Shown here: piece by piece, positions 45,625-54,300 of the stretch | How positions within the stretch are numbered: the stretch's first letter is position 1 | Layout of the letters: every line of letters begins with the position of its first letter | Source of the DNA: Aurantimicrobium sp. INA4 | GTDB taxonomy: Bacteria > Actinomycetota > Actinomycetes > Actinomycetales > Microbacteriaceae | Reading direction: 5' to 3' | NCBI RefSeq assembly: GCF_027924525.1 | Contig: NZ_AP027040.1 | Span: 868,001 to 932,000, forward strand | DNA: 64,000 nucleotides | Translations under genes and position numbers: made by a program | The notes under the pieces: generated by a model | Database searches by the model: none | Told to the model about the DNA's origin: nothing | Seen by the model: only the letters and a program-made list of their open reading frames with translations

Positions 45625-46047
45625 TCAGGCCTGAAAAGATTCGCGCAGATCCATTGATTTATTCGCTGCAGCATCGGCCAGAGCGTTTTGAAGGCGTGGA
45701 ACCCACTCATAGGTCACAGCCTTGTTCCCAATAACCTCACGGGCCTGTGATGCCAAGTGAGCCATATCGGGATGTTTGATTTTCCATCGGCCCGACATTT
45801 GTTCAACAACGAGCTTAGAGTCCATTCGAACGTGGACGAGAGCACCAGGGTCAATTTCGTAGGCACGAATCAGGCCGGCAAGCAATCCGTTGTATTCCGC
45901 GACATTGTTGGTAGCAACTCCGACGTACACCCCTACTGTGGCGAGTACTTGCTGACTTTCACCATCAATAACAACTGCTCCACCAGCAGCAATTCCGGGA
46001 TTACCCCGAGAACCGCCATCTGCCTCAATAATGAGTTGACGTGGCAT
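45625..46047 (-). CDS. rnhA: Ribonuclease HI family protein
   Basis: 140 residues, a bare RNase H fold. Catalytic acidic residues are visible in IEADGGSRGNPG (Asp), TNNVAEYNGLLAGL (Glu), VRMDSKLVVEQM (Asp) and NALADAAANKS (Asp). It degrades RNA in RNA-DNA hybrids. The mycobacterial counterpart I recall (Rv2228c) is fused to a phosphatase domain; that domain is missing here. One base separates its start from the stop of the upstream zinc-ribbon gene, so they form an operon, with the Nif3 gene a little further upstream. Confidence 0.92.
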   Translation of the reverse strand: MPRQLIIEADGGSRGNPGIAAGGAVVIDGESQQVLATVGVYVGVATNNVAEYNGLLAGLIRAYEIDPGALVHVRMDSKLVVEQMSGRWKIKHPDMAHLASQAREVIGNKAVTYEWVPRLQNALADAAANKSMDLRESFQA

Positions 46048-46048
46048 G

Positions 46049-46783
46049 TTACAGACCTGACTCGTTGGTGCGCACGAGGATGCAGGAGCTGTCAGGGCAG
46101 ATCACAACGTCATCAGGTGCGGCAGCGCGAATAGCATCGAGATCTGTTGAGGTGAGTTCAACCCCGCTACCACCGGTGACGCGTCGGGTGAGTAATGCTG
46201 CTCCGATGCCATAACGAGCGCGTTGGCGCTCATAAAGCTCAATCAAATCTGCAGGAAGTGACTGCGCCAACGCTGCTCTTTCGCCAGAAACTTGGGCAAT
46301 TTCGCGGTCATATTCTGCTTCTTTGCTGGCAATAGCTGCGGCCAGCTCGCTTCGCTGAGCATCGAGTGCATCACGCTGGGCAAGGACGGAAGCAACTTCT
46401 GCCTCGGCATCTTCAACATTTTGCATCACTACAAGCTCAGCATCTTCAAGGTTTGATTTGCGAGTTGCTAATGAAGCGAGCTCTGCTTCGAGCGCTTGAA
46501 CTTCCTTGGCTGACGCGGCACCGCTCTCACGTTGCTTGTCTTTTGCGATGCGTTCATCCACAACGCGTACGTCGTCTTCAATACGAGCTAGTTCAATTTT
46601 TGCGTCATCGAGCACGCCCTGTGCAGCAATGAGTTCTTGTGAAAAATCACGCAACCGTGTCTGAAGTTCCGCTAACTCTTTCTGCTCGGCAATGTTTGCA
46701 CGAGCATGTGTTAGTTGGGCAATGCGGTTGTCCTGCTCCTGCAGTGTGAGCAGAGCTAACTGATTTACGGGGCTAGCTTTCAC
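46049..46783 (-). CDS. Coiled-coil protein with degenerate C4 zinc ribbon
   Basis: 244 residues. Residues about 10-170 are a long antiparallel-type coiled coil rich in Ala, Glu, Leu and Arg. The C-terminal part (LYERQRARYGIGAALLTRRVTGGSGVELTSTDLDAIRAAAPDDVVICPDSSCILVRTNESGL) matches the zinc-ribbon domain of this family, but only the second cysteine pair remains (CPDSSC, spacing 4 not 2), and the first CxxC is replaced by TGGSG, so metal binding is doubtful. In actinobacteria it lies between Nif3-like and RNase HI genes, as here. Function unknown. Confidence 0.85.
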   Translation of the reverse strand: MKASPVNQLALLTLQEQDNRIAQLTHARANIAEQKELAELQTRLRDFSQELIAAQGVLDDAKIELARIEDDVRVVDERIAKDKQRESGAASAKEVQALEAELASLATRKSNLEDAELVVMQNVEDAEAEVASVLAQRDALDAQRSELAAAIASKEAEYDREIAQVSGERAALAQSLPADLIELYERQRARYGIGAALLTRRVTGGSGVELTSTDLDAIRAAAPDDVVICPDSSCILVRTNESGL

Positions 46784-46821
46784 TGAAACTTCTCTCTTGA
46801 ACTGTGGGTGAAGCGTTACTT

Positions 46822-47637
46822 CTACTGTACGACGAGGAAATCCCAGGGGTCTGTTCTCACATCCGAGACTTCTATGTGAATATCCGGGAAGGCCTTCTTC
46901 AATTGCGCACCGGCGACATCAAGCCATAACCATTCAGCAGCCCAATGTGAAATATCTATCAACGCAGGGCCTGAACCAAGTAGTGCTTGTTCCCGGAATT
47001 CCTGTGCTGGGTGGTGACGTAAATCTGAGGTGACGTACACATCAGAACTGAGCACAAAGGGGTTAGAAAGCAATGAATCTCCCGCACCACCACACAGTGA
47101 AACGGTGGAAACTTCCTGATTGAAATCTCCCGAAACCTTCACACCACCAGCAGTGTGAGGAAGTACAGATGCAAGGTGTTGAGCTAGTGCACCTAACGTC
47201 ATGGGAGAAGATAGCTCTCCGATGCGACCAATGCCGGTTCCTTCCACGCTGGAGGGAACTAAAGGTTTGAGGTTACTGAGCCCTACTCGCTGGGCTAAGA
47301 CATCTGAGACACCGTCAGTGACCACGTCTGCATTTGTATGAGCTGCGAGCAATGCAACACCAGATCGAATGAGCTTCGAAACCAAATGACCTTTATAGCG
47401 ATCCTCAGCTACGGAGGTTACCGAGCGCATCAACAAGGGGTGGTGGGTCAGTAACAGGTCGGCATTGATGTCACAGGCTTGAGTAACAGTTTCGGATACA
47501 GCATCAACTGCGAGAAGAATTCGTGTGACGTCGTGATCGAGGGAGCCAACCACAAGTCCCGGCGCATCCCACTCCTCTGCGCCAGATAGCGGCCACAGTG
47601 TGTGGGCGTAGTCAACAACTTCTCGAAGGGTGGTCAC
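46822..47637 (-). CDS. Nif3-like dinuclear metal-centre protein
   Basis: 271 residues of the NIF3/YbgI family, which forms toroidal hexamers with two metals per subunit. Metal ligand motifs: LLTHHPLLMRSV (two His), AAHTNADVVTDGVSDVLA (His, Asp), and a C-terminal DISHWAAEW in the place of the usual GHxxxE. The enzymatic role is unsettled; GTP cyclohydrolase activity and other roles have been suggested for relatives. GTG start with TAGGCT six bases upstream, overlapping the stop of the preceding gene, which suggests an own leaderless promoter. Conserved neighbour of the zinc-ribbon and RNase HI genes. Confidence 0.9.
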   Translation of the reverse strand: MTTLREVVDYAHTLWPLSGAEEWDAPGLVVGSLDHDVTRILLAVDAVSETVTQACDINADLLLTHHPLLMRSVTSVAEDRYKGHLVSKLIRSGVALLAAHTNADVVTDGVSDVLAQRVGLSNLKPLVPSSVEGTGIGRIGELSSPMTLGALAQHLASVLPHTAGGVKVSGDFNQEVSTVSLCGGAGDSLLSNPFVLSSDVYVTSDLRHHPAQEFREQALLGSGPALIDISHWAAEWLWLDVAGAQLKKAFPDIHIEVSDVRTDPWDFLVVQ

Positions 47638-47643
47638 GATTCG

Positions 47644-47649
47644 AGCCTA
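47644..47649 (-). promoter_or_regulatory. Leaderless -10 box TAGGCT of the Nif3-like gene
   Basis: TAGGCT on the minus strand, 6 nt before the GTG at 47637. The first three bases of the box (47647-47649) are the TAG stop codon of the upstream gene. Confidence 0.5.
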
Positions 47650-48423
47650 GTCGTCAGAATTCGCTCCGAAAACGAGTTCATCAAATGTTGGGCGTGGTGC
47701 AAATGAACTCAGAGGGTTGTTGGAGCGAACGCGAGGAACCTCAGTTTCCGCGACAACATCCACCTCAACAGCTTCTTCAATTACCTCTTCCACAACAGGG
47801 ACGGAGTACTCAACAGGTGGCGCTTCTTGCATAGGAGAAATAAGCACCGGTGGAGTAAGAACAGGGAGGGGCTGACTCACCTGGGCTTCACCAAACATCT
47901 GTGGGATGGGTTCTGGACCGGCAGTTTCTGCAATGGTGGTGGCAACGACTACCCCGTCGATACTGATCTCAGAGAGTATACGTTCGGCAATCACCTGAGC
48001 ATCTTCAACGACGTCTTCTACGAGGACATCTTCCACCACGACATGATCATCAATCACAGCCGCCGAGACAGTTTCCTCAGCAATGTAGGTGATGGGCTGA
48101 GTGTGTTCCAGTGTTGATTCGTCAACCACGGGCTGAAATTGCTCAACAAGTGTTTCTTGAACGACGACAACTTCAGACGTGTCCTCCAGAAGAGCACCAA
48201 AAAGCTCATCGATGCCGGTATCTTCGGCCTCTTCTGTCACGTCAAATTCAGTGCCAGGGCTCTCCACAATGGAGGTAGGGGAAACTTGTACCTCCTCAGC
48301 GGGAGGAGCTGGTGTTTGGGCTGCTGGCGCAGCGCCTCGCATGAGGCGCATTTGCTCTTCTAGCAAGCGAGCGAGCTCCTCGTCAGAGTGGGGCTGGAAT
48401 GATGGCTGTTGTTCTTCAGACAC
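47647..48423 (-). CDS. Acidic low-complexity protein with SepH-like C-terminal motif
   Basis: 258 residues; family not recognised. The N-terminal helix (DEELARLLEEQMRLMRGA) is followed by a Pro/Ala/Gln linker and a long region of alternating Val, Glu, Asp and Ile with almost no Lys or Arg, predicted largely disordered. The last 15 residues RPTFDELVFGANSDD strongly resemble the end of SepH in this window (RPT...WDDIVFGTRSDD). No signal peptide or membrane segment. AGGAGGT-like sequence (TGAGGAGGTGCG) precedes the ATG. It is upstream of the Nif3-like gene, 9 bp away. A cell-division role is only an inference from the shared motif. Confidence 0.75.
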   Translation of the reverse strand: MSEEQQPSFQPHSDEELARLLEEQMRLMRGAAPAAQTPAPPAEEVQVSPTSIVESPGTEFDVTEEAEDTGIDELFGALLEDTSEVVVVQETLVEQFQPVVDESTLEHTQPITYIAEETVSAAVIDDHVVVEDVLVEDVVEDAQVIAERILSEISIDGVVVATTIAETAGPEPIPQMFGEAQVSQPLPVLTPPVLISPMQEAPPVEYSVPVVEEVIEEAVEVDVVAETEVPRVRSNNPLSSFAPRPTFDELVFGANSDD

Positions 48424-48524
48424 GATCGCACCTCCTCAGACGATAGGGGGAAATCCCCTCAAAGCACCCTACTTGAACTCTGGAGGTTTTCCTAAAACCT
48501 GCAACCCGGGTGTTGAAACAAATA

Positions 48525-48556
48525 GAAAGAGCGCCACTTTTCAGTGACGCTCTTTC
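48525..48556 (-). terminator. Terminator of the tRNA-Val transcript
   Basis: On the minus strand GAAAGAGCGTCAC and GTGGCGCTCTTTC form a 13-bp stem (one G-T pair) with a 6-nt loop, followed by TATTTGTTTC. It lies 7 bp after the tRNA. Confidence 0.85.
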
Positions 48557-48563
48557 GCACGAG

Positions 48564-48636
48564 TGGGCCCTACCGGGCTCGAACCGATGACATCCACGGT
48601 GTAAACGTGGCGCTCTACCAACTGAGCTAAAGGCCC
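48564..48636 (-). tRNA. tRNA-Val (anticodon TAC)
   Basis: 73-nt cloverleaf beginning GGGCCTTTAGCTCAGTTGG. The acceptor stem pairs GGGCCTT with AGGGCCC (one G-U), the anticodon loop is CGTTTACACCG with anticodon TAC, and the T arm is CGGTTCGAGCC. The discriminator base is A and CCA is not encoded. It lies 14 bp after the peroxiredoxin stop on the same strand and may share its transcript. Confidence 0.95.
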
Positions 48637-48650
48637 GTGCTCGAAATATA

Positions 48651-49109
48651 TTACAGGTTTTCTACGAGCTCTTTGTACGAGGCGAAATCACGAGGCTGTC
48701 CAGGAGCAGTGACAAACTGTCCAGCGAGGTTTCCGTCTTTGTCGATAACGAAGGTTCCTCGGTTCGCAAAGCCCTTGTCCTCAAGGAAAACTCCGTATTT
48801 CATGGCAACTTCACCATGAGGCCACATATCTGAAAGAAGCGAGAAATCGTAGTTTTCTTTCTCAGAGAAAACGCGAAGAGTGTCCTTCGAATCAACTGAA
48901 ATAGCAAGAAGTTCAACGCCGTTGGTCTTAAACACAGAGATGTTGTCACGCAGTTCACAGAGTTCGCCGGTGCAGATGCCCGTGAACGCAAGTGGGTAGA
49001 ACACTAAAACGACGGGTTTCACCCCACGGAACTGTGAGAGGGAAATTTCCTCACCAAATTGATTCTTCAGTGTGAAATCGGGTGCGGGTGCTCCTACGGT
49101 AAGTGCCAT
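48651..49109 (-). CDS. Peroxiredoxin (AhpE-like)
   Basis: 152 residues from ATG 49109, with GGAG seven bases upstream. The thioredoxin-fold core has the peroxidatic cysteine motif FYPLAFTGICTGEL (PxxxTxxC) and a C-terminal GTFVIDKDGNLAGQF. A second Cys in GELCELRD lies five positions later. It reduces hydroperoxides. Length and sequence fit the AhpE/BCP-like group, and mycobacterial ahpE lies in the same neighbourhood near aceE. Divergent from aceE with 190 bp between the starts; no operator recognised there beyond a short CAGGCA-N5-TGCCTG repeat in the aceE leader. Confidence 0.92.
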   Translation of the reverse strand: MALTVGAPAPDFTLKNQFGEEISLSQFRGVKPVVLVFYPLAFTGICTGELCELRDNISVFKTNGVELLAISVDSKDTLRVFSEKENYDFSLLSDMWPHGEVAMKYGVFLEDKGFANRGTFVIDKDGNLAGQFVTAPGQPRDFASYKELVENL

Positions 49110-49266
49110 CTCAATACTCCTGCTGTTTGTGGGCTGTAGATAGAACAATCCTAAATGTGTTGTGGCTTATCTCATCAACGAAGTTAATGTCTAGGGCTTG
49201 CTCTCGATAGAGTGTTACACAGCATTCTGTTTGTAATCCAGGCAGTGCACTCCCTCCCCTACATGC

Positions 49267-49283
49267 ACAGGCATGATCTGCCT
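49267..49283. repeat. Small inverted repeat in the aceE leader
   Basis: CAGGCA-N5-TGCCTG, 17 bp before the aceE start codon. It may be a minor leader hairpin or an operator half; weak. Confidence 0.35.
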
Positions 49284-49299
49284 GAAGAAAGAGGTTGTT

Positions 49300-52026
49300 G
49301 TGACGGTTAACGACCAAGATCCATATTCGGTCACTAACTATGACGCAGATCCCCAAGAAACTGCCGAATGGAAAGAATCTCTTGATGCGGTAGTCGAGGC
49401 TCAGGGACACGAACGTGGTCGCGAGATCATGCTCAGCCTCTTGCGTCGCTCCAAGGAACTTCACCTGGGCGTGCCCATGGTTCCAACAACGGATTACCTC
49501 AACACCATTGCCCCTGAGAATGAACCTGCATTCCCCGGCGATGAAGAAACAGAACGTCGTTACCGCGCCTGGATTCGCTGGAACGCCGCCATGATTGTGC
49601 ACCGTGCACAGCGTCCAGGTATTGGTGTGGGCGGCCACATCTCTAGCTACGCCTCCTCTTCTTCTCTCTACGAAGTTGGTTTCAACCACTTCTTCCGCGG
49701 TCAAGATCACCCCGGCGGTGGAGACCAAATCTTTGTGCAGGGGCACGCATCCCCCGGTGTGTACGCCCGTGCATTCCTTGAGGGACGCCTGAACGAAAAC
49801 CAACTTGATGGTTTCCGCCAGGAAAAGTCTCACGCCGGCGGAGGACTATCCTCGTACCCACACCCTCGCCTGATGCCTGATTTCTGGCAATTCCCCACCG
49901 TGTCGATGGGTCTTGGCCCTATCAACGCGATTTACCAGGCACAGCTCAACCGCTACCTCACCAACCGTGGCATCAAGGATGCTTCTGACCAGCAGGTCTG
50001 GGCATTCCTCGGTGATGGTGAAATGGACGAGGTCGAATCACGCGGCCAGCTCCAGGTGGCCGCCAACGAGGGACTCGACAACCTCAACTTCGTGATCAAC
50101 TGCAACTTGCAGCGTCTCGATGGCCCTGTGCGCGGTAACGGAAAGATCATTCAGGAACTCGAAAGCTTCTTCTGTGGTGCTGGATGGAACGTCATTAAGG
50201 TCATCTGGGGTCGTGAATGGGATTCACTCCTGGCAAATGACCATGACGGTGCCTTGCGCACACTGATGAACGTCACCCCCGATGGTGACTTCCAGACTTA
50301 TAAGACTGAAGATGGCGCATTCGTTCGCGAGAACTTCTTCGCTCGTGACCCTCGTGCACTCAAGCTCGTAGAACACATGAGCGATGATGACGTCTGGAAG
50401 CTCAAGCGCGGTGGCCACGACTACAACAAGGTTTACGCTGCATTCAAGGCTGCTTCAGAGCACAAGGGACAGCCCACCGTTATATTGGCTCACACAATCA
50501 AGGGTTACGGTCTCGGAAAACACTTCGAGGGACGCAACGCAACCCACCAAATGAAGAAGATGAAGCTTGATGACCTCAAGCTCATGCGTGACTTCCTCAA
50601 GATCCCCATCAGCGATGCGGTTCTGGAAGAAAACCCCTACATGCCTCCTTACTACAAGCCCGAAGACAACGACCCTCGCTTGCAGTACATGCATGAACGT
50701 CGTCGTGAACTCGGTGGATACCTCCCAGAGCGTCGCACCAAATACACACAAATCCCATTGCCAGAACCCAAGACCTACGAGATTGCGGCAAAGGGTTCCG
50801 GTGTCCAGGAAGTGGCTACCACGATGGGATTTGTCCGCCTCCTCAAAGACATGATCAAGGACAAAGAATTTGGTCCTCGCATCGTGCCTATCATCCCCGA
50901 CGAGGCACGCACCTTTGGTATGGACGCATTCTTCCCGAATGCCAAGATTTACAACCCCAACGGTCAGCACTATATGTCTGTTGACCGTGATCTCCTTCTT
51001 GCCTACAAAGAAGACCCCGCAGGAACCATCCTTCACGTAGGTATCAACGAAGCTGGCGCTCTTGCAGCGTTCACCGCAGTGGGTAGCTCGTATTCCACAC
51101 AGGGTGAAATCCTCATTCCCATCTACGTCTTCTACTCGATGTTTGGATTCCAGCGCACAGGCGACGCTTTGTGGCTTGCTGGTGATCAGATGGTCCGAGG
51201 CTTCGTTATCGGCGCAACTGCAGGTCGCACCACACTGACCGGTGAGGGACTCCAGCACGCTGACGGACACTCGCCAATTCTTGCTGCGACAAACCCCGCA
51301 GTGGTGACCTATGACCCTGCCTATACCTATGAGATCGGACACATCATGCGTGATGGTCTGCAGCGTATGTATGGTGGCACTCACCCAGACCCCAACGTGA
51401 TGTACTACCTCACGGTGTACAACGAGCCCATCGTTCAGCCAGTTGAGCCAGAAGGTCTCGATGTAGAAGGCGTTCTGCGTGGAATTTACCGTTTGCAACA
51501 AAACGACATGCCCGGAACTAAGGCTCAACTCTTGGCTTCTGGCGTGGCTGTTCCCTGGGCTCTTGAAGCTCAGAAGCTGCTTGCTGAAGACTGGAACATC
51601 TCTGCTGATGTATGGTCCGTCACCTCGTGGAGTGAGCTTCGCCGAGATGGTGTTGCCGCAGACCACTTCAACATGATGAATCCAGAGTCGCCAGCACAGG
51701 TTCCCTACGTTACCCAGAAGCTCTCTGGTGCCGAAGGTCCATTCGTTGCTGTTACTGATTACAACCACATGGTTCCGGACATGATTCGCCCCTACGTTCC
51801 AGGTGATTATGTAACCTTGGGCGCTGACGGGTTCGGATTCAGTGATACCCGTGCCGCTGCGCGTCGTTTCTTCACCATTGATGGGCCTTCCATTGTGGTT
51901 CGCACTCTCGAGCAGCTTGCGAAGCAGGGCAAGGTTGATCACGGTGTGATTCGCCAGGCCATTGAGAAGTACCGTCTCTATGACGTCACAGCAGGTACAA
52001 CCGGATCTACTGGCGGCGAAAGCTAA
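49300..52026 (+). CDS. aceE: Pyruvate dehydrogenase E1, homodimeric type
   Basis: 908 residues from the GTG at 49300, with AAAGAGG five bases upstream; an ATG at 49273 would add nine residues without that signal. Homodimeric E1 features: [21 protein letters not shown], the thiamine diphosphate motif [14 protein letters not shown]...[29 protein letters not shown] and [15 protein letters not shown]. It decarboxylates pyruvate and acetylates the lipoyl group of E2 (29.7 kb). The PucR regulator gene begins 10 bp after it and the fatty acid synthesis operon follows, the order also seen in mycobacteria. Confidence 0.96.
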   Translation: MTVNDQDPYSVTNYDADPQETAEWKESLDAVVEAQGHERGREIMLSLLRRSKELHLGVPMVPTTDYLNTIAPENEPAFPGDEETERRYRAWIRWNAAMIVHRAQRPGIGVGGHISSYASSSSLYEVGFNHFFRGQDHPGGGDQIFVQGHASPGVYARAFLEGRLNENQLDGFRQEKSHAGGGLSSYPHPRLMPDFWQFPTVSMGLGPINAIYQAQLNRYLTNRGIKDASDQQVWAFLGDGEMDEVESRGQLQVAANEGLDNLNFVINCNLQRLDGPVRGNGKIIQELESFFCGAGWNVIKVIWGREWDSLLANDHDGALRTLMNVTPDGDFQTYKTEDGAFVRENFFARDPRALKLVEHMSDDDVWKLKRGGHDYNKVYAAFKAASEHKGQPTVILAHTIKGYGLGKHFEGRNATHQMKKMKLDDLKLMRDFLKIPISDAVLEENPYMPPYYKPEDNDPRLQYMHERRRELGGYLPERRTKYTQIPLPEPKTYEIAAKGSGVQEVATTMGFVRLLKDMIKDKEFGPRIVPIIPDEARTFGMDAFFPNAKIYNPNGQHYMSVDRDLLLAYKEDPAGTILHVGINEAGALAAFTAVGSSYSTQGEILIPIYVFYSMFGFQRTGDALWLAGDQMVRGFVIGATAGRTTLTGEGLQHADGHSPILAATNPAVVTYDPAYTYEIGHIMRDGLQRMYGGTHPDPNVMYYLTVYNEPIVQPVEPEGLDVEGVLRGIYRLQQNDMPGTKAQLLASGVAVPWALEAQKLLAEDWNISADVWSVTSWSELRRDGVAADHFNMMNPESPAQVPYVTQKLSGAEGPFVAVTDYNHMVPDMIRPYVPGDYVTLGADGFGFSDTRAAARRFFTIDGPSIVVRTLEQLAKQGKVDHGVIRQAIEKYRLYDVTAGTTGSTGGES

Positions 52027-52036
52027 CAACACAGCC

Positions 52037-53245
52037 ATGGCTGCACAACGGTCCAAAGCAGAAACACTTGCTTGGCTCAGAACAATATCTGGAGAGCTTT
52101 CCACCTTGACGGTGAAAAGGCTTGAGGACACCCTTCCGTGGTATCGGGACATGCCCCCTGGACGTCGTTCTGCTGTCGGCCTTGTCGCACAAAACGGAAT
52201 TACTTCCTTCATTACCTGGTTTGATGACCCCTCAACCACGCCGTGGATTGCATCAGATGTGTTTGGTGGAGCTCCGCGTGAGTTGTTACGTTCAGTAACC
52301 CTGCAACAAACTCTCCAACTCATTCGTTGCACCGTGGAGGTCGTGGAAGAACGCATTAAAGGCCACGGCGAAGAATTGCGCGAAGCAATCTTGTTGTATT
52401 CGCGTGAGATCGCTTTCGCAGCGGCTGATGTGTATGCCCGCGCAGCAGAAGCACGTGGTCTGTGGGATGCCCGCCTGGAAGCGCTCGTCGTCGACAGTAT
52501 TCTCTCGGGAGAATATGACGACGAATTGCCCAGCAGAATTGCAGCCCTGGGCTGGCAAGGTCGCGGTGAAGTGTGTGTTGTTGTGGGCCGCTCCCCTCGC
52601 ATTCTTGACGTCGACAAACTTCGTCGAACCGCTCGACACCTCCATGCAGACATTCTCATAGGTGTTCAAGGAAACCGGCTGGTTGTTGTGATTGGCCGTG
52701 CTGAGCCTCTCGAGGATGACAAAGAACACTCCACGATGAGCTTCATGGAGATTACAAAAAACCTTGAAGAAGATTTTGGAGAAGGCCACTTAGTAGTGGG
52801 ACCTGAAGTTCCTTCATTAGTGGATGCTGTTTCTTCTGCACGAGCAGCTTTAGCCGGATATTCTGTCGCCAGCTCGTGGCGGGGAGCAACTAGACCTATC
52901 GCCGCGGATGATTTACTTCCTGAACGCGCACTTGCTGGTGATCCCCTTGCCCGGGCAACACTCATCGAGCGAATTTACCTACCGCTAAGTGATCAGTCAG
53001 CTGAACTGCTCACCACGTTGCAGAGCTACTTAGAGAACGGTCGCAGCCTCGAGGCAACTGCGCGAGATCTCTTTGTTCACCCCAACACTGTTCGATATCG
53101 CCTCAAGCGCGTAACTGAAGTGATTGGTTGGGATGCAACCGGCCCACGCGAAGCAATGATTTTGCAATGTGCATTGATTTTGGGCTCAATCAAGAGCCCC
53201 GTACCAAAGCAACGCAAAACACTCAGAAACGTTCCTCAGAACTAG
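52037..53245 (+). CDS. PucR family transcriptional regulator (FasR-like)
   Basis: 402 residues from ATG 52037. The C-terminal PucR helix-turn-helix is clear: LTTLQSYLENGRSLEATARDLFVHPNTVRYRLKRVTEVIGW. The N-terminal two thirds are a sensor region with a GGDEF-like-fold central part (VCVVVGRSPRILDVDKLRR). The position between aceE and fabD is conserved in actinobacteria; in Streptomyces the gene in this place, fasR, activates the fabD-fabH-acpP-fabF operon. Regulation of the fab operon here is inferred from that. It follows aceE by 10 bp. Confidence 0.9.
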   Translation: MAAQRSKAETLAWLRTISGELSTLTVKRLEDTLPWYRDMPPGRRSAVGLVAQNGITSFITWFDDPSTTPWIASDVFGGAPRELLRSVTLQQTLQLIRCTVEVVEERIKGHGEELREAILLYSREIAFAAADVYARAAEARGLWDARLEALVVDSILSGEYDDELPSRIAALGWQGRGEVCVVVGRSPRILDVDKLRRTARHLHADILIGVQGNRLVVVIGRAEPLEDDKEHSTMSFMEITKNLEEDFGEGHLVVGPEVPSLVDAVSSARAALAGYSVASSWRGATRPIAADDLLPERALAGDPLARATLIERIYLPLSDQSAELLTTLQSYLENGRSLEATARDLFVHPNTVRYRLKRVTEVIGWDATGPREAMILQCALILGSIKSPVPKQRKTLRNVPQN

Positions 53246-53353
53246 TTTCGGCGGGGCCGAATCTCCAAAAATGTAGAGACTGCACAACGATTCTCGCGAT
53301 AGTGTGTCGATGAGTGCACAGATTTACGCGCCAATGATTGGAAGACTTTACAG

Positions 53354-54274
53354 GTGATAGTTGTTGTCTGCCCTGGTCAGGGCTCTCAGACTCCCGGATT
53401 CCTAGAACCCTGGATTGCTGATCCTCAAGCCAAAGCCCTACTTGAAACCCTCTCTGATGCGGCAGATGTCGATCTGGTCAAACATGGCACCGTCAGTGAT
53501 GCCGACACCATCCGTGACACCTCTATTGCCCAGCCGCTCATCGTTGCCGCTGGAATCCTGACCCTGGATGCCCTTTCTGAAAGCGACCACCTCGCAAAAA
53601 CCTCGGGGATTGCAGGTCACTCGGTGGGTGAATTCACCGCAGCGGCCGGTGCTGGAGTGCTGGATGCAACCGATGCTGTTCGCTTGGTTGGTATTCGCGG
53701 TCGCGCCATGGCTGATGTTGCCGCGCTCATTCCTACTGGCATGAGCGCCGTTATTGGCGGTGACGAATCCGAGATTCTTGCAAAGCTTGAGCTGCTGGGA
53801 CTTTTCCCTGCCAATTACAACGGCGGCGGACAGCTGGTCGTTGCAGGTGAGCTCACTGCACTAGCGACGCTCGCAGAAGAGCCCCCCGCAGGAACGCGAG
53901 TTATTCCACTGCAGGTCGCCGGTGCCTTCCACACCAGCTACATGCTCGATGCCGTTGAAACTCTGCGCGAAGCGGCCGCAGAGGTCAACACCAACGACCC
54001 CATGAAAACGTTGTGGACCAACAAAGATGGTTCTGTTGTGGCCAAGGGTGATGCTTTCCGCGACTTACTCGTCGGACAGGTTTCTTCCCCCGTGCGTTGG
54101 GACAAGTGCATGGACAGCTTCGCCGCAGCTGGGGTGAGCGGAATTATCGAAATCGCCCCTGCAGGTGCTTTGGTTGGTCTGGCCAAGCGTGCTCTCAAAG
54201 GCGTTCCTACTGTGGCAATTAAGACTCCCGAAGATCTTGCGGCCGCCCGCGAACTGATTGACTCTGTCGCCTAA
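53354..54274 (+). CDS. fabD: Malonyl-CoA:ACP transacylase
   Basis: 306 residues, GTG start. The N-terminal VVCPGQGSQTPGF, the nucleophile S90 in GHSVGEF, and the catalytic His in AFHTSYM are all present. It loads malonyl groups onto acyl carrier protein. First gene of fabD-fabH-acpP-fabF. No Shine-Dalgarno is visible; AAGACT six bases before the GTG may act as a weak leaderless -10. The 108 bp upstream, after the PucR gene, should contain the regulator's target site, but I see no clear palindrome. Confidence 0.95.
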   Translation: MIVVVCPGQGSQTPGFLEPWIADPQAKALLETLSDAADVDLVKHGTVSDADTIRDTSIAQPLIVAAGILTLDALSESDHLAKTSGIAGHSVGEFTAAAGAGVLDATDAVRLVGIRGRAMADVAALIPTGMSAVIGGDESEILAKLELLGLFPANYNGGGQLVVAGELTALATLAEEPPAGTRVIPLQVAGAFHTSYMLDAVETLREAAAEVNTNDPMKTLWTNKDGSVVAKGDAFRDLLVGQVSSPVRWDKCMDSFAAAGVSGIIEIAPAGALVGLAKRALKGVPTVAIKTPEDLAAARELIDSVA

Positions 54275-54300
54275 GGGGCCAGAGAAAGAAAGTAATCATC

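Noticed and set aside
45414..45734. 106-codon frame opposite the RNase P RNA
   Set aside because: The region is a structured RNA with conserved core elements; the frame has no protein family.
50455..52659. 734-codon open frame on the minus strand opposite aceE and the PucR gene
   Set aside because: It mirrors two well-supported genes, has no recognisable domain and reads as composition-driven antisense coding, so it is a shadow.
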